Assembly: GCF_900182785.1 (NCBI RefSeq)
Contig: NZ_FXTS01000004.1
Location: forward strand, 124,001-188,000
Length of the DNA: 64,000 bases
Direction: 5' to 3'
Origin: Oceanospirillum linum
GTDB taxonomy: Bacteria > Pseudomonadota > Gammaproteobacteria > Pseudomonadales > Halomonadaceae
Below the pieces are notes generated by a model. That model did no database searches. It saw only the letters and a program-made list of their open reading frames with translations, and was not told the origin of the DNA. A program made the position numbers and the translations under genes. Shown here in pieces: positions 34,916 to 44,671 of the stretch; within the stretch, counting starts at the first letter, position 1; each line of letters opens with the position of its first letter.

Positions 34916-35138
34916 CTTAGGTTGACCAAACCACGCCTGCAATGACCTGAGGAAACACAAGCTTCGAATAAGATACAAATAATAACCATGATAACTAATC
35001 CAGCATCTTGATTTATATCTGATATAGATCAAAATACCGCCCCCCAGATAACACAAAGCGACACAAAAGTAACAATAAGAAAAAAAGGTTATTTGGCAGG
35101 CGGCAATAAATACTTCATAGATCACCATCAGGATCATC

Positions 35139-35372
35139 ATGGCAATATCAGGCTTACAAACCGCGAAGAAAACAAAACGCAGCTATAAAACAGCACAAGT
35201 ACCAACTCCATCTGTGAAGAGAGATCAGAGCCTGGACAATAAGTTAGCAAATGCCCTAAAGCTGGAAACGGCCATGCTTGAGCTGCAAAAAGAGTTCCGT
35301 AATCGCAGTAAAAGTATCTCTCATCATGTAGGGGAGCTTGGGCAACTGTTAGGGCTGAATCACGCTACCTGA
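35139..35372 (+). CDS. Small basic helical protein, unknown
   Basis: The 77-residue frame has AGGA nine bases before the ATG. It has a Lys/Thr/Ser-rich N-terminal half (about 8-30) and a helical C-terminal half with K-L-E-T-A-M-L-E-L-Q-K-E-F. I do not recognise it and see no cysteine, signal or membrane segment. It is a lone gene between oxyR and the putA terminator. The good ribosome site and helical pattern make it plausible, not certain. Confidence 0.45.
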   Translation: MAISGLQTAKKTKRSYKTAQVPTPSVKRDQSLDNKLANALKLETAMLELQKEFRNRSKSISHHVGELGQLLGLNHAT

Positions 35373-35488
35373 GAAATACATGAACAAAGTATGCCGGAGT
35401 GTACAGGGAAGGCCTAGCATCGTTAGGGCTAAGGATCTGTCGGCAGAAGACTGTGGTGGGCCAGGAAAGAACGCGTCTGTATCTACGG

Positions 35489-35529
35489 TAAAAACGGACA
35501 GGGCCATTGGCACGCGAATGACCCTGTCC
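35489..35529 (-). terminator. putA terminator
   Basis: GGACAGGG pairs with CCCTGTCC, extended by a CATT/AATG inner stem. On the minus strand it is followed by GTTTTTA, as expected at the end of putA. Confidence 0.8.
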
Positions 35530-35562
35530 AAAAGTTTTACTATGTTATGTGATTGAGTGTTC

Positions 35563-38500
35563 TCAGTTCGTGGAAGCGATCAGGCTTGCATTACCACCAG
35601 CAGCGGTTGTATCCACGCACAGGTGACGTTCATGGACAAAGCGCTCAGGCAGATGAGCTTCTGTCAGTAACGGCAGTAAAACACCATCTCGCTTAGCCAA
35701 TACATTACGATATGCTGTCAGCACCTCGGTGTTAGCATTGCTGGCAATACCATCAATCCCGGTCAGTCCTTGCAATACAGAAGCCTCAACTGCACCATCC
35801 AACCCAACCACAGGAAGGCCAGCTTCAGCCAGCTGATCCGCCAGTGCTTTAATACCCGGCGCAACCACTACGACCTGATTCCCCTGAGCCAGTGCAACAG
35901 CCGCTTGTTGAGTTGCACTTTCCATATCAGGGCCTACGCACAGAACAAGTCCCCGAGCGTGGAAACTCAGGCGGTTTAACTCTCCCGTCGGCCCCGGCAT
36001 TTCTCGGGTAACCAATAAATCGGATCTCACATGAGAAGCCAGAGCACCCAGCTGCTGTTCAACCAGCTCAGTTGCTTTGTCCGATTCAGGCACTGCCAAT
36101 TTCAGTGCGCTGTTAACAGCTTCCTGAAGTACCGCTTCGGATACCGCATCACCCTGCAGGGGCTCTGCCCGGTTCTCACCGGCAATATTCTTAAAACGAC
36201 GTACATACAGTGGACCACCGGCTTTAGGCCCGGTACCGGACAAACCTTCACCACCGAAGGGCTGAGAACCCACAATGGCACCAATCTGATTACGGTTCAC
36301 ATAGCAGTTACCCACATGAACACGCTCAGTTACGTAGTCGATACGGGAATCCATACGGGTGTGCAGACCAAAAGTCAGACCATAGCCACGACCGTTGATA
36401 TCGGCGATCACCTGATCCAGCTCACTGGATTCAAAGGTGCAGACATGCAGGACAGGGCCAAAGATCTCTTCTTCCATCTCATTAATGCTGTCCAGCTTGA
36501 TCACGGTTGGCGGTACAAAAGTGCCGGTTGTTGGCACTTCATAGGTTTTCAGGCAGCGACCTTGCTCTTTAAAGGCGTTGATGTGCGCCATGATCTTGTC
36601 CTGAGCCAGCTTGTCGATAACAGGCCCTACATCAGTGCTGATCAACCAGGGGTTACCCACGGTCAGCTCATCCATAGCGCCGTAAAGCATCTCTAGTAGG
36701 TGCTCGGCAATATCTTTCTGTACATAGAGTACACGCAGTGCGGAACAACGCTGACCGGCACTCTGGAAAGAAGATGCCAGTACATCACGGATCACCTGCT
36801 CAGGCAGGGCGGTAGAATCCACAATCATGGCATTCATACCACCAGTTTCCGCAATCAGCGGTGCTTCCGGTGACATATTGGCGGCCATAGAGCGGTTGAT
36901 GTGTTGTGCTGTTGGCGTAGAGCCGGTGAAGCAAACACCCTTGATACGGGAATCAGAGGTCAGGGCTGCACCTACAACGGCACCCGCCCCTGGCAACAGC
37001 TGAATAACATCTTTCGGTATACCGGCTTCATGCATTAGTTCAACAGCACGGGCAGCCATTAGAGCGGTTTGCTCTGCAGGCTTAGCCAGAACCGCATTAC
37101 CAGCTGCCAGAGCAGCACAGATCTGACCGGCAAAAATCGCCAACGGGAAGTTCCACGGAGAGATACAAGTGATCAGGCCCCGGGCTGTACCATCAGCACT
37201 GTGCAGTTCCGCTTCATCCGGGTAGTAAAGTGCAAAATCCACGGCTTCACGGATCTCAGCAATACCATCCAACAGAGACTTACCCGCCTCACGGGTCGCC
37301 AGTGCAAACAGCTCCCCGGCATTCGCCTCCATCAGATCGGCGAATTTACGGATGCGGGCACCACGCTCTTCAACCGACAGCGCTTCCCAGGCTTTTTGGC
37401 CACTTTGTGCGGCAACGATAGCGGTTTCGATATCTTTTTCAGAGGCTTCACGCACCTCACCCACTATATCCTGGTGATTGGCCGGGTTGATGACCGTTTT
37501 GGTGTTCGCACCTTCAACATCACCGGCAATCATAGGTCCTGCCTGCCACTTATGACTCAGGTAGGCTCCGCGCTCTTTATCCAGCTGTTCAACAGTACGA
37601 GCATCAGTGATATCCCAGCCAATAGAGTTACGACGGGTTTCACCACGCTCTTTATTGCTAAACAGGTCAGCAGAACGGGTAATAACAGGGTTAGAAATAC
37701 TGTCCAGTGCCATTACCGTGTCAAACGGATCACGGGCAATATCAGCCGGTGCAATATCATGATCAACAATCTGGTTTACAAAAGAGCTGTTCGCACCATT
37801 TTCCAGTAGGCGGCGTACCAGATAAGCCAGCAGATCCTGATGTGCTCCCACAGGGGCATAGATTCGGCAACGTACTTTACTTTCCTGCACAACCACATCG
37901 TGCAGAGACTCACCCATGCCGTGCAGGCGCTGGAATTCAAATTTATCCAGATCATCCGCCAGATTCATAATTGCAGCCACAGAGTGTGCGTTGTGAGTCG
38001 CAAACTGCGGGTAGATGCGGTCAGTCATTTTCAGCAACTTAGTAGCACAAGCCACATAAGACACATCGGTGTTCACTTTGCGGGTGAATACCGGGAAGCC
38101 TTTCAGGCCCATCACCTGAGCACGCTTGATCTCTGCATCCCAGTAGGCACCTTTCACCAGACGCACCATGATCTTACGATCCAGTTTCTCAGCGGTGGCG
38201 TACAGCCAATCAAGGACAAAAGGTGCACGCGGGCCAAAGGCCTGAACCACCACCCCAAAACCATCCCAGCCCGCCAGTTCAGGGCGTGCCAGTACCGCGC
38301 CAATGACATCCAGCGACAGGTCCAGACGATCCGCTTCTTCCGCATCGATGTTAAAGCCCATATTGGCTTCTTTCGCCATCAGCGCCAACTGGAAGGTACG
38401 CTCAACCAGAGTATCCATTACACTGTCGTATTTACCGAATTCATAACGCGGATGCAGAGCTGACAGTTTTACCGAGATGCCGGGATTTTTACGGATATCA

Positions 38501-39222
38501 TCATATTTGCAGGCCGATGCGATTTTAGCTATCGCTTCAGAATATGCGCGATGATAACGCAGTGCATCAGCATCAGTACGTGCCGCTTCACCCAGCATAT
38601 CGTACGAATAGTTGTAACCACGGGCCTGTTGCTTCTTACCGTTTTTGGTGGCTTCTTCAATGGTGCGGCCCAGTACAAACTGACGCCCTAGCTCCTTCAT
38701 CGCTTGTTTAACGGCGGTACGAACCACAGGCTCACCCAAACGCTTAATCATGCCACGTAGAGTCTTGGTCAGGCCCTTTTCATCAGGAGACGCAATCAGT
38801 TTTCCGGTCACCATCAACCCCCAGGTGGAGGTGTTGATCAGTGCTGATTCCGACTGCCCCAGATGCTCCTGCCATTTACCAGGAACAATTTTATCCTCAA
38901 TCAGCTCATCAATGGTTTCAGCATCCGGTACACGTAATAGTGCCTCTGCAAGACACATCAGAGCGACACCCTCTTTTGTGGTCAGACCATATTCCGCAAG
39001 AAAATTTTCCATCATCGAAGGTTTTGCAGATGTGCGAACGCGGGTAATCAATTTTGCCGCTTCATTTGAGATCTGCTGTCGTGTTTCGGCAGACAAGCCT
39101 GCCATCTCAACCAATGCATTAACCGAATGGGTTTCATCTGCCAAGTAATGGTCACGCATCGCTTCACGGATAGCGGTCGTGGTCATAGCGGCATTTGTTA
39201 TCGTCTTCATTGCCTGAGTCAT
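35563..39222 (-). CDS. putA: Bifunctional proline dehydrogenase / glutamate-semialdehyde dehydrogenase
   Basis: PutA of 1219 residues: an N-terminal dimerisation/arm region, the FAD-dependent proline dehydrogenase barrel (K-G-A-Y-W-D-A-E motif), then an aldehyde dehydrogenase domain with catalytic Cys in S-A-G-Q-R-C-S-A-L-R-V and E-T-G-G-M-N, and a C-terminal domain. It oxidises proline to glutamate in two channelled steps. There is no N-terminal ribbon-helix-helix, so unlike E. coli PutA it cannot repress itself, which fits the divergent Lrp-type regulator. The ATG at 39222 is chosen because AAGG lies eight bases upstream; an upstream in-frame start at 39261 is less likely. Confidence 0.96.
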   Translation of the reverse strand: MTQAMKTITNAAMTTTAIREAMRDHYLADETHSVNALVEMAGLSAETRQQISNEAAKLITRVRTSAKPSMMENFLAEYGLTTKEGVALMCLAEALLRVPDAETIDELIEDKIVPGKWQEHLGQSESALINTSTWGLMVTGKLIASPDEKGLTKTLRGMIKRLGEPVVRTAVKQAMKELGRQFVLGRTIEEATKNGKKQQARGYNYSYDMLGEAARTDADALRYHRAYSEAIAKIASACKYDDIRKNPGISVKLSALHPRYEFGKYDSVMDTLVERTFQLALMAKEANMGFNIDAEEADRLDLSLDVIGAVLARPELAGWDGFGVVVQAFGPRAPFVLDWLYATAEKLDRKIMVRLVKGAYWDAEIKRAQVMGLKGFPVFTRKVNTDVSYVACATKLLKMTDRIYPQFATHNAHSVAAIMNLADDLDKFEFQRLHGMGESLHDVVVQESKVRCRIYAPVGAHQDLLAYLVRRLLENGANSSFVNQIVDHDIAPADIARDPFDTVMALDSISNPVITRSADLFSNKERGETRRNSIGWDITDARTVEQLDKERGAYLSHKWQAGPMIAGDVEGANTKTVINPANHQDIVGEVREASEKDIETAIVAAQSGQKAWEALSVEERGARIRKFADLMEANAGELFALATREAGKSLLDGIAEIREAVDFALYYPDEAELHSADGTARGLITCISPWNFPLAIFAGQICAALAAGNAVLAKPAEQTALMAARAVELMHEAGIPKDVIQLLPGAGAVVGAALTSDSRIKGVCFTGSTPTAQHINRSMAANMSPEAPLIAETGGMNAMIVDSTALPEQVIRDVLASSFQSAGQRCSALRVLYVQKDIAEHLLEMLYGAMDELTVGNPWLISTDVGPVIDKLAQDKIMAHINAFKEQGRCLKTYEVPTTGTFVPPTVIKLDSINEMEEEIFGPVLHVCTFESSELDQVIADINGRGYGLTFGLHTRMDSRIDYVTERVHVGNCYVNRNQIGAIVGSQPFGGEGLSGTGPKAGGPLYVRRFKNIAGENRAEPLQGDAVSEAVLQEAVNSALKLAVPESDKATELVEQQLGALASHVRSDLLVTREMPGPTGELNRLSFHARGLVLCVGPDMESATQQAAVALAQGNQVVVVAPGIKALADQLAEAGLPVVGLDGAVEASVLQGLTGIDGIASNANTEVLTAYRNVLAKRDGVLLPLLTEAHLPERFVHERHLCVDTTAAGGNASLIASTN

Positions 39223-39275
39223 ATCGACACCTTTCGTTATTATGGGAATAATGCTCTGCATTCTAGCTTTTGACG

Positions 39276-39366
39276 AATAGACTTATTCTCTATTTTTTTT
39301 TCATATTTAAAACTTTGTTTTATTTTTCAACCAAAAAACAAACCGAATATTAAAAATAAGTCTATT
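39276..39366. promoter_or_regulatory. Inverted 12-mers in the putA-putR control region
   Basis: AATAGACTTATT (39276-39287) recurs as its exact reverse complement AATAAGTCTATT at 39355-39366, and a partial copy (TTAGACTAT) follows near 39375. Copies about 79 bases apart in a very AT-rich region suit looping or wrapping by an Lrp-type octamer. The link to the neighbouring regulator is inference. Confidence 0.5.
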
Positions 39367-39486
39367 TATTTAGTTAATTAGACTATAGAGTTCTAATAAA
39401 CTATCTAACAACCTGAATGGCAGGGGAAATTGGCTGAATACAGCCAAAGCCTGCTAAATAACTCATCAGTAAAGGACGTCACAGGA

Positions 39487-39963
39487 ATGAAACGAACAGA
39501 TGATCTCGACCGGATTGATCATGCTATTTTGCGCGAGCTGCAAAAAAATGCCCGCCTGACCGTCACAGAGCTTGCCTCAAGGGTAGGTCTATCTAAAACC
39601 CCTTGCCAGTTACGTATGAAAAAGCTGGAGCAGCAGGGCTTTATTTTGGGGTATGTGGCTCTGGTCGATCAGAAACGTCTGGGCGTTAACCACATCGCCT
39701 TTGTGCAGGTTAAGCTCAGCGATACCAAAACCAAGGCACTGGACGCCTTTAACGAAGCCGTACGTAAAATTCCTGAAGTGGAACAATGTCATATGATTGC
39801 AGCCGGTTTCGATTATTTACTGAAGGTTCGTACCAGTGGCATGGAAGATTACCGTAAAGTTCTTGGGGAGCAGATCTCAACCCTGCCCTTCGTGCTGCAG
39901 ACCAGCACTTATGCGGTTATGGAAAGCGTTAAAGATATCGAATCCCACCTTCTCAGTAGCTGA
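39487..39963 (+). CDS. putR: Lrp/AsnC-family regulator divergent from putA (PutR-like)
   Basis: The 158-residue Lrp/AsnC protein has an N-terminal helix-turn-helix (L-D-R-I-D-H-A-I-L-R-E-L-Q, then R-V-G-L-S-K-T-P-C-Q-L-R) and a C-terminal RAM/ACT ligand domain with G-F-D-Y-L-L-K-V-R. Divergent placement next to putA is the usual arrangement for PutR, which activates putA in response to proline in bacteria whose PutA lacks a DNA-binding domain. The ATG at 39487 (AAGGA ten bases upstream) gives the normal family length; the frame opens 57 bases earlier. Confidence 0.85.
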   Translation: MKRTDDLDRIDHAILRELQKNARLTVTELASRVGLSKTPCQLRMKKLEQQGFILGYVALVDQKRLGVNHIAFVQVKLSDTKTKALDAFNEAVRKIPEVEQCHMIAAGFDYLLKVRTSGMEDYRKVLGEQISTLPFVLQTSTYAVMESVKDIESHLLSS

Positions 39964-40118
39964 TTATTAATGGGGTGCGCCCTACAAGCTGCCGCCGGGT
40001 ATTGCAAAGATAAATCCGAACCAGCCCATAAAATAAATAGGGTTATCCCTAATACCCAAAGCCGTTACATAGAGTTACAATTAAATCGGTATTGTTCTTC
40101 CTTATCTGAGGCACCTCC

Positions 40119-41063
40119 ATGTCAACCCGGCAGTTTCCTGCATCACTCCCAGTTTCTGAATCTTTTCAGACTGTTATTAAAAAAACCTCGCAACGGATCT
40201 GTCTGCTACTGCTTTTTACCTTACCCATCCAGACCGAAGCATCTTTTGACAAAGGTATGCGCTTCTATGAGCGAGAGCTGTATACCCATGCCCTGAACAC
40301 CTTCCTTAAAGCTGCCAAAGCAGGTGACGCCAGAGCACAGTTAATGGCGGGACGCTTGTACGCAGATGGACGTGGTGGAGATTATGACGCCGACCAGGCC
40401 TACATCTGGTATCAGAAAGCAGCAAACCAAGATTTGCCGGAGGGGCAATATCTGCTGGGTATGCAGTACCTTGAGCCAGGTAACCCGAACTACAGTCAGG
40501 CGAAAGCGATCAGCTGGATCAGGAAAGCAGCTCAGCAGGGACTGACTGATGCTCAATACCAACTGGGAATGATGTATAAGCAAGGTACCGGAACAGCTTC
40601 CAGCCTGAAAAGAGCCGGGATTTGGCTGCAGAAAGCGGCTGGCAAAGGCCACAGCTCAGCCCAGTATGAAATGGGGCTGTTATCGGAAGATGGCCCCGGA
40701 GCCAGGCAGAACTACCGGGCAGCGGTAAGATGGCACACCCTGGCTGCCGAACAAGGCCACCCAAAAGCCTCACTGGCTGTCGCTTATCTGCACTACTATG
40801 GCCTTGGAACCTCTGTTAACCTGGAACAGGCCATTCATTGGCTTCAGAAAGCATCCGATGCAGGCCTGCTGGTAGCCCAATATAATCTGGCAGTATTGTA
40901 CGAACATTACCCCCGCATAAAACCCAATCTGGATGCATCACGCAAGTGGTACAAGTCAGCTTGTAGCAGCGGCTACACCAGAGCCTGCGAGCCCTACCAA
41001 AGGTTACAGGTGTCATACCAGAAAAAGCTGGAATCAACTGTTGAAACAGCAAAATATCCGTAG
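40119..41063 (+). CDS. Secreted Sel1-repeat (tetratricopeptide-like) protein
   Basis: A probable signal peptide (hydrophobic I-C-L-L-L-L-F-T-L-P, about 27-40, cleavage near T-E-A-S) is followed by six or seven Sel1-like repeats of about 36 residues, each with A-x-x-W-x-x-K-A-A and G-x-x-x-A-Q-Y-x-L-G-x-x-Y patterns. Sel1 proteins are scaffolds for protein contacts in the envelope. Nothing near it suggests a partner. Its ATG has GAGG upstream. The N-terminus is longer than a simple signal peptide. Confidence 0.82.
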   Translation: MSTRQFPASLPVSESFQTVIKKTSQRICLLLLFTLPIQTEASFDKGMRFYERELYTHALNTFLKAAKAGDARAQLMAGRLYADGRGGDYDADQAYIWYQKAANQDLPEGQYLLGMQYLEPGNPNYSQAKAISWIRKAAQQGLTDAQYQLGMMYKQGTGTASSLKRAGIWLQKAAGKGHSSAQYEMGLLSEDGPGARQNYRAAVRWHTLAAEQGHPKASLAVAYLHYYGLGTSVNLEQAIHWLQKASDAGLLVAQYNLAVLYEHYPRIKPNLDASRKWYKSACSSGYTRACEPYQRLQVSYQKKLESTVETAKYP

Positions 41064-41286
41064 TGCCATTGAATGCTTCTGCTGCGCAGCAAAAAAAACA
41101 GCACAGACAGCTCCTCGTGGGGCATCTGATTTTATTAAACGGGTAAGCTGACCTAAGCGGAAAAAGTGCAGTGCCCCTCATCTGGCCGAACAGGCCTGCC
41201 GGATAATCTTCCGCCTTCGGCTCGCACTGTGCTAGTGTACATACTCTTCTCCCCTAAACCTCTTGTCGCCATTAACAGTGAGCCCC

Positions 41287-42453
41287 ATGCCTGAATTTTC
41301 TGCTCTGGTTTTTGCCACCGCTATCAGCATGCTTTATCGCAGCATTATCACTGTCATTGCACCCGATCTGTCCCGGGATCTGCAGCTGACGGCGGATGAA
41401 CTGGGTACTCTGGCCTCGCTGTTTTTTATTGGTTTTGCCGTAGTTCAGCTACCTGTAGGTATTGCATTGGACAGACTTGGGCCTCGGCTGACTATTGTCA
41501 GCTTTATGGTACTGGCAATATCAGGCACCGCCCTTTTTGCGACAAGTAGTACACTCTGGATGGCCTGCGCAGGCCAACTGCTGATCGGTGCTGGCTGCGC
41601 ACCTCTTATGACAGGTTCAATGGTGGTGATATCCCGGCGCTATAGCCCTGAGCACTTTGCTTATATGACAGCCCTGATACTGACATTAGCTAATCTGGGT
41701 GATCTCTTCAGCACCGTTCCTTTTGCTTTTATATCTGAAACTCTGGGCTGGCGAGGTGCTTTGTGGATTATTCTGGCCATTACCAGCTGCTCAGCACTGG
41801 CCTGCTTACTCTTTCTTGGCCGGGACCGGCAAGCTGAAGGCAGTACACCGGAAAGCCTGTCGCAAATGATTGGTGGCATGGGCAGAGTTGCTCTGATTCG
41901 TGCAATCTGGCCGATATTACCATTGGTGCTGACCGGTTATGCCGCTTTGATGACTATCCGTGGTCTATGGGCAGGGCCATGGCTTGCTGATGAATATCTT
42001 CTGACAATGAATGAAAGAGGTTATCTGCTACTGGGCATGTCATTGATGATGACCCTGGGTATGTACCTATATGGCTTTCTGGACCGTCAGACAGGACAGC
42101 GAAAATCTTTAATTATTGCCGGAACCCTACTCCTGATCCTTTCAATCATACCAATCAGCACGCCTTCCCCTCCTTTCCCTCTGGCTGCTTTCAGCCTGAT
42201 GATGATAGGGCTATTTGGCTATACCTATGCATTATTAATGGCCCATTGCCGGAGTTTTATACCGGCTCAACTGATGGGTAGAGGCATTGCTTACCTGACT
42301 CTGGTCGGCTTCTTTGGCGTAGGCCTTTTACAGACACTGTCCGGCTGGCTAATGAAGCACTTTCACTCTTACAGCCTGCTCCATGCCAGCCTGGCAGCTA
42401 TACTCATCATTGCAATAGTCTGCTACAGCCGCAGTAAAGCTCCGGCGGAGTAG
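41287..42453 (+). CDS. Major facilitator superfamily transporter
   Basis: The protein has about twelve hydrophobic segments and MFS signatures: a D-R-L-G-P-R-L loop between TM2 and TM3 (motif A-like) and a G-R-G-I-A-Y-L-T-L segment in the C-half. The substrate is unknown. I prefer the ATG at 41287 over in-frame GTG (41278) and TTG (41263) starts, though the ribosome site is weak in all cases. It ends four bases from the convergent rarD stop, with no obvious terminator between. Confidence 0.8.
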   Translation: MPEFSALVFATAISMLYRSIITVIAPDLSRDLQLTADELGTLASLFFIGFAVVQLPVGIALDRLGPRLTIVSFMVLAISGTALFATSSTLWMACAGQLLIGAGCAPLMTGSMVVISRRYSPEHFAYMTALILTLANLGDLFSTVPFAFISETLGWRGALWIILAITSCSALACLLFLGRDRQAEGSTPESLSQMIGGMGRVALIRAIWPILPLVLTGYAALMTIRGLWAGPWLADEYLLTMNERGYLLLGMSLMMTLGMYLYGFLDRQTGQRKSLIIAGTLLLILSIIPISTPSPPFPLAAFSLMMIGLFGYTYALLMAHCRSFIPAQLMGRGIAYLTLVGFFGVGLLQTLSGWLMKHFHSYSLLHASLAAILIIAIVCYSRSKAPAE

Positions 42454-42457
42454 AAGA

Positions 42458-43381
42458 CTACTTCTCAACCGGGTCAACTCCTATTATCTGTCGGCGTTGC
42501 CGGTAACGAACCAGACGCCCCTCTCCGGTAAAGAGCAACAATCCAAACCATATCAGAGCAAAAGTCACAAGCTTACTGCTATCCAAAGGTTCTTCATAAA
42601 CAAAGACAGCCAGAACAAAAGTAATACTTGGTGCTAAATACTGGAAAAAACCTATCATCGACAACGTCAGTCGACGGGCGGCACCAGCAAAAAACAATAA
42701 AGGGAAAGTGGTCACCAGACCGGCTACTACCAGAAGCAGGTCGGTTTGCAAGCTCTGGTGACCAAAAACCAGCGAGCCATCAGACTGCATCCAGCCGAGG
42801 GCGATCAATCCAACAGGCAGTACGATCAGCGTTTCAATAAATAAACCCGGTACAGCCTCCACCACCAGTTGTTTGCGTAAAAGACCATAAAATCCAAAGC
42901 TAAAGGCCAGCACCAAGCCAACCCAGGGCAGACTGCCAAACTCAATGAGCTGATAAAGCACCCCTAAGCCAGCAAAGCTTAGTGCTAACCACTGCATCGG
43001 GCGTAACCGCTCTGACAAAAAAACCATTCCTAAAAAGACACTAATCAATGGGTTTACAAAATAGCCAAGACTGGTTTCCAGTATGCGCCCTTCCGCTACA
43101 GCCCAGATAAAGACCAACCAGTTCAGAGAAATGATCAAAGCCGTCACCATCAGTCCTCCCAGCAACCTGGGCTGCCTGAAGACCGCAACCACCTTCCCCA
43201 GACGGCCGGTAAAACCGATAAAAAGCGACAGAAATACTACAGACCAGATAATCCGGTGAACCAGCACCTCAAAAGCAGGCACATGGGTTACAGACTTAAA
43301 ATAGACCGGGGCGATTCCCCAAATAGTATATGCAGCCAGGGCAAAGATTATGCCTTGGCGCAGATTTTTATCTTCAGCCAC
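42458..43381 (-). CDS. rarD: EamA-family permease RarD
   Basis: The inner-membrane protein has ten TM segments and follows RarD closely: L-R-Q-G-I-I-F-A-L-A-A-Y-T-I-W-G-I-A-P at the start, G-Y-F-V-N-P-L near 90 and G-F-F-Q-Y-L-A-P-S in the C-half. RarD proteins are drug/metabolite-type exporters of uncertain substrate. The frame could open at 43450, but the GTG at 43381 matches the family length and overlaps the stop of the upstream gene (GTGGCTGA), with GAGG nine bases before it, so the two are translationally coupled. Confidence 0.88.
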   Translation of the reverse strand: MAEDKNLRQGIIFALAAYTIWGIAPVYFKSVTHVPAFEVLVHRIIWSVVFLSLFIGFTGRLGKVVAVFRQPRLLGGLMVTALIISLNWLVFIWAVAEGRILETSLGYFVNPLISVFLGMVFLSERLRPMQWLALSFAGLGVLYQLIEFGSLPWVGLVLAFSFGFYGLLRKQLVVEAVPGLFIETLIVLPVGLIALGWMQSDGSLVFGHQSLQTDLLLVVAGLVTTFPLLFFAGAARRLTLSMIGFFQYLAPSITFVLAVFVYEEPLDSSKLVTFALIWFGLLLFTGEGRLVRYRQRRQIIGVDPVEK

Positions 43382-44450
43382 GTTCTGCGACCTCATGGTT
43401 AATAGTAGACGTTTCTGCCGCGATATCAGTAGGGGCAGAGTGCGGGGCACTCACGGTTCCTGTCACCAGGTAGGTTTGCCAAAATGTATCACTGGCATAG
43501 CGCAGTGCGCGGGTAACAACCGCCACCAATGTCAGGCTGAATATCAGGCGGAACCAGAGCGCTGCTGAGATATCCGCACCCATCACCATAATCAGCAAGG
43601 TATCTTCGATCAGGCTATGACAGACACTCAACAGCAGCATCGCTGCAAAAATATCTTTCTTATTGATATGCCCTTTGCGGGATTCCTCTATCAGTAGCCC
43701 GCCACCAAAAGAAAGTCCGAGGGTCATACCCACAATGGTCAGACTCGCAGCCTCCGGGCGAATACCCAGTAGGCGCAATACAGGCTTCAGCAGGAAAATC
43801 ATCAGACGCTCGACGTGTATCCAGCGCAGAAAACGCAACAGACTGATCAGGCTGGCGATAACCAAAACAATCATGGCAAAGCTCTGGAGCTGCTGCCAAA
43901 CCCACGCGGAAAGAGTTACTTGCTGCACTTCGGGTTGCCATACCAGCTCAGCGGGGTGCTGCAACCAGTTAAAAAAGTCATAAATATGAAACAGCAAAAC
44001 ACCGAAGATTAGCGCCGTCACCAAACGCATGATAAGAGCCGCAATCAAACGTACGCCCGCAATCTGCACAATACGTACCTCTAGAGGCAGGCTATGGGCC
44101 ACCAGCATCATACCGCCTAAAATACTCACCTGGGCAACGGTCATCGGGTAATCCGGTACTAACTGAAAAAAGACCATCAGCCCTGCATAAATATTGGTGA
44201 TCAAATTGGTCGCCAACACCAACCCCATCGCCTCCGGTAATCCCACCAGAGTCATCAAGGGTTCAAGCACACGGGCTATAACCGGAATCGCTCCCAGCTC
44301 CTCCAGAACCCTGACGACAATTAAAACAGGGACCATCAGCTTGAACAGCATCCAACTGACATTAAAAATTTCACGCCCCAGTGATGGCAGCGTCCTGCCC
44401 CGGAACCCCTGCCACCACCGCAAAAAAGAGAAATGATCTGTTACCGCCAT
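43374..44450 (-). CDS. Nucleoside-recognition (Gate) domain membrane protein
   Basis: The 358-residue protein has eight or more TM segments and two Gate-type halves, with a G-L-S-F-G-G-G-L-L-I-E-E-S segment and C-H-S-L-I-E-D-T-L typical of the spore-maturation-like Gate family. The transport role is unproven. AAGG lies eight bases before its ATG. The rarD start lies inside its last codons. The divergent Lrp-type regulator at 44672 is a likely controller. Confidence 0.82.
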   Translation of the reverse strand: MAVTDHFSFLRWWQGFRGRTLPSLGREIFNVSWMLFKLMVPVLIVVRVLEELGAIPVIARVLEPLMTLVGLPEAMGLVLATNLITNIYAGLMVFFQLVPDYPMTVAQVSILGGMMLVAHSLPLEVRIVQIAGVRLIAALIMRLVTALIFGVLLFHIYDFFNWLQHPAELVWQPEVQQVTLSAWVWQQLQSFAMIVLVIASLISLLRFLRWIHVERLMIFLLKPVLRLLGIRPEAASLTIVGMTLGLSFGGGLLIEESRKGHINKKDIFAAMLLLSVCHSLIEDTLLIMVMGADISAALWFRLIFSLTLVAVVTRALRYASDTFWQTYLVTGTVSAPHSAPTDIAAETSTINHEVAERG

Positions 44451-44580
44451 ATACCGATACCTTAATCAAAGCCTGAATCTGTTGTTCCCGGACGAAACCG
44501 ATCAGGGTTAACTGTGCCGGAGAGGGAGCCAGTTTACTCCGCTTTATTTTTATAAAATTTCTTTTATCTTTGTAAAAGCG

Positions 44581-44594
44581 AAGAAATATTTCTT
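44581..44594. promoter_or_regulatory. Perfect 14-bp palindrome upstream of Gate and Lrp genes
   Basis: AAGAAATATTTCTT is a perfect palindrome. AAGAAATATT recurs at 44639-44648 and an AAATTTCTTTT relative lies near 44556. Repeated AT-rich sites in the shared promoter region fit binding by the adjacent Lrp-type regulator. Confidence 0.45.
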
Positions 44595-44671
44595 TTTCTT
44601 CCAAAATAGATATTAGAATTAGAAAAAAACACATCCATAAGAAATATTATTAACCTTGGCGAGATCTACCG

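Noticed and set aside
36031..37809. Long open frames on the plus strand opposite putA (up to 246 codons)
   Set aside because: They are antisense to a strongly conserved coding sequence, lack ribosome sites and show no protein family features.
40816..41181. A 121-codon minus-strand gene downstream of the Sel1 protein
   Set aside because: Most of it is antisense to Sel1 repeats, and it lacks a start with a ribosome site.
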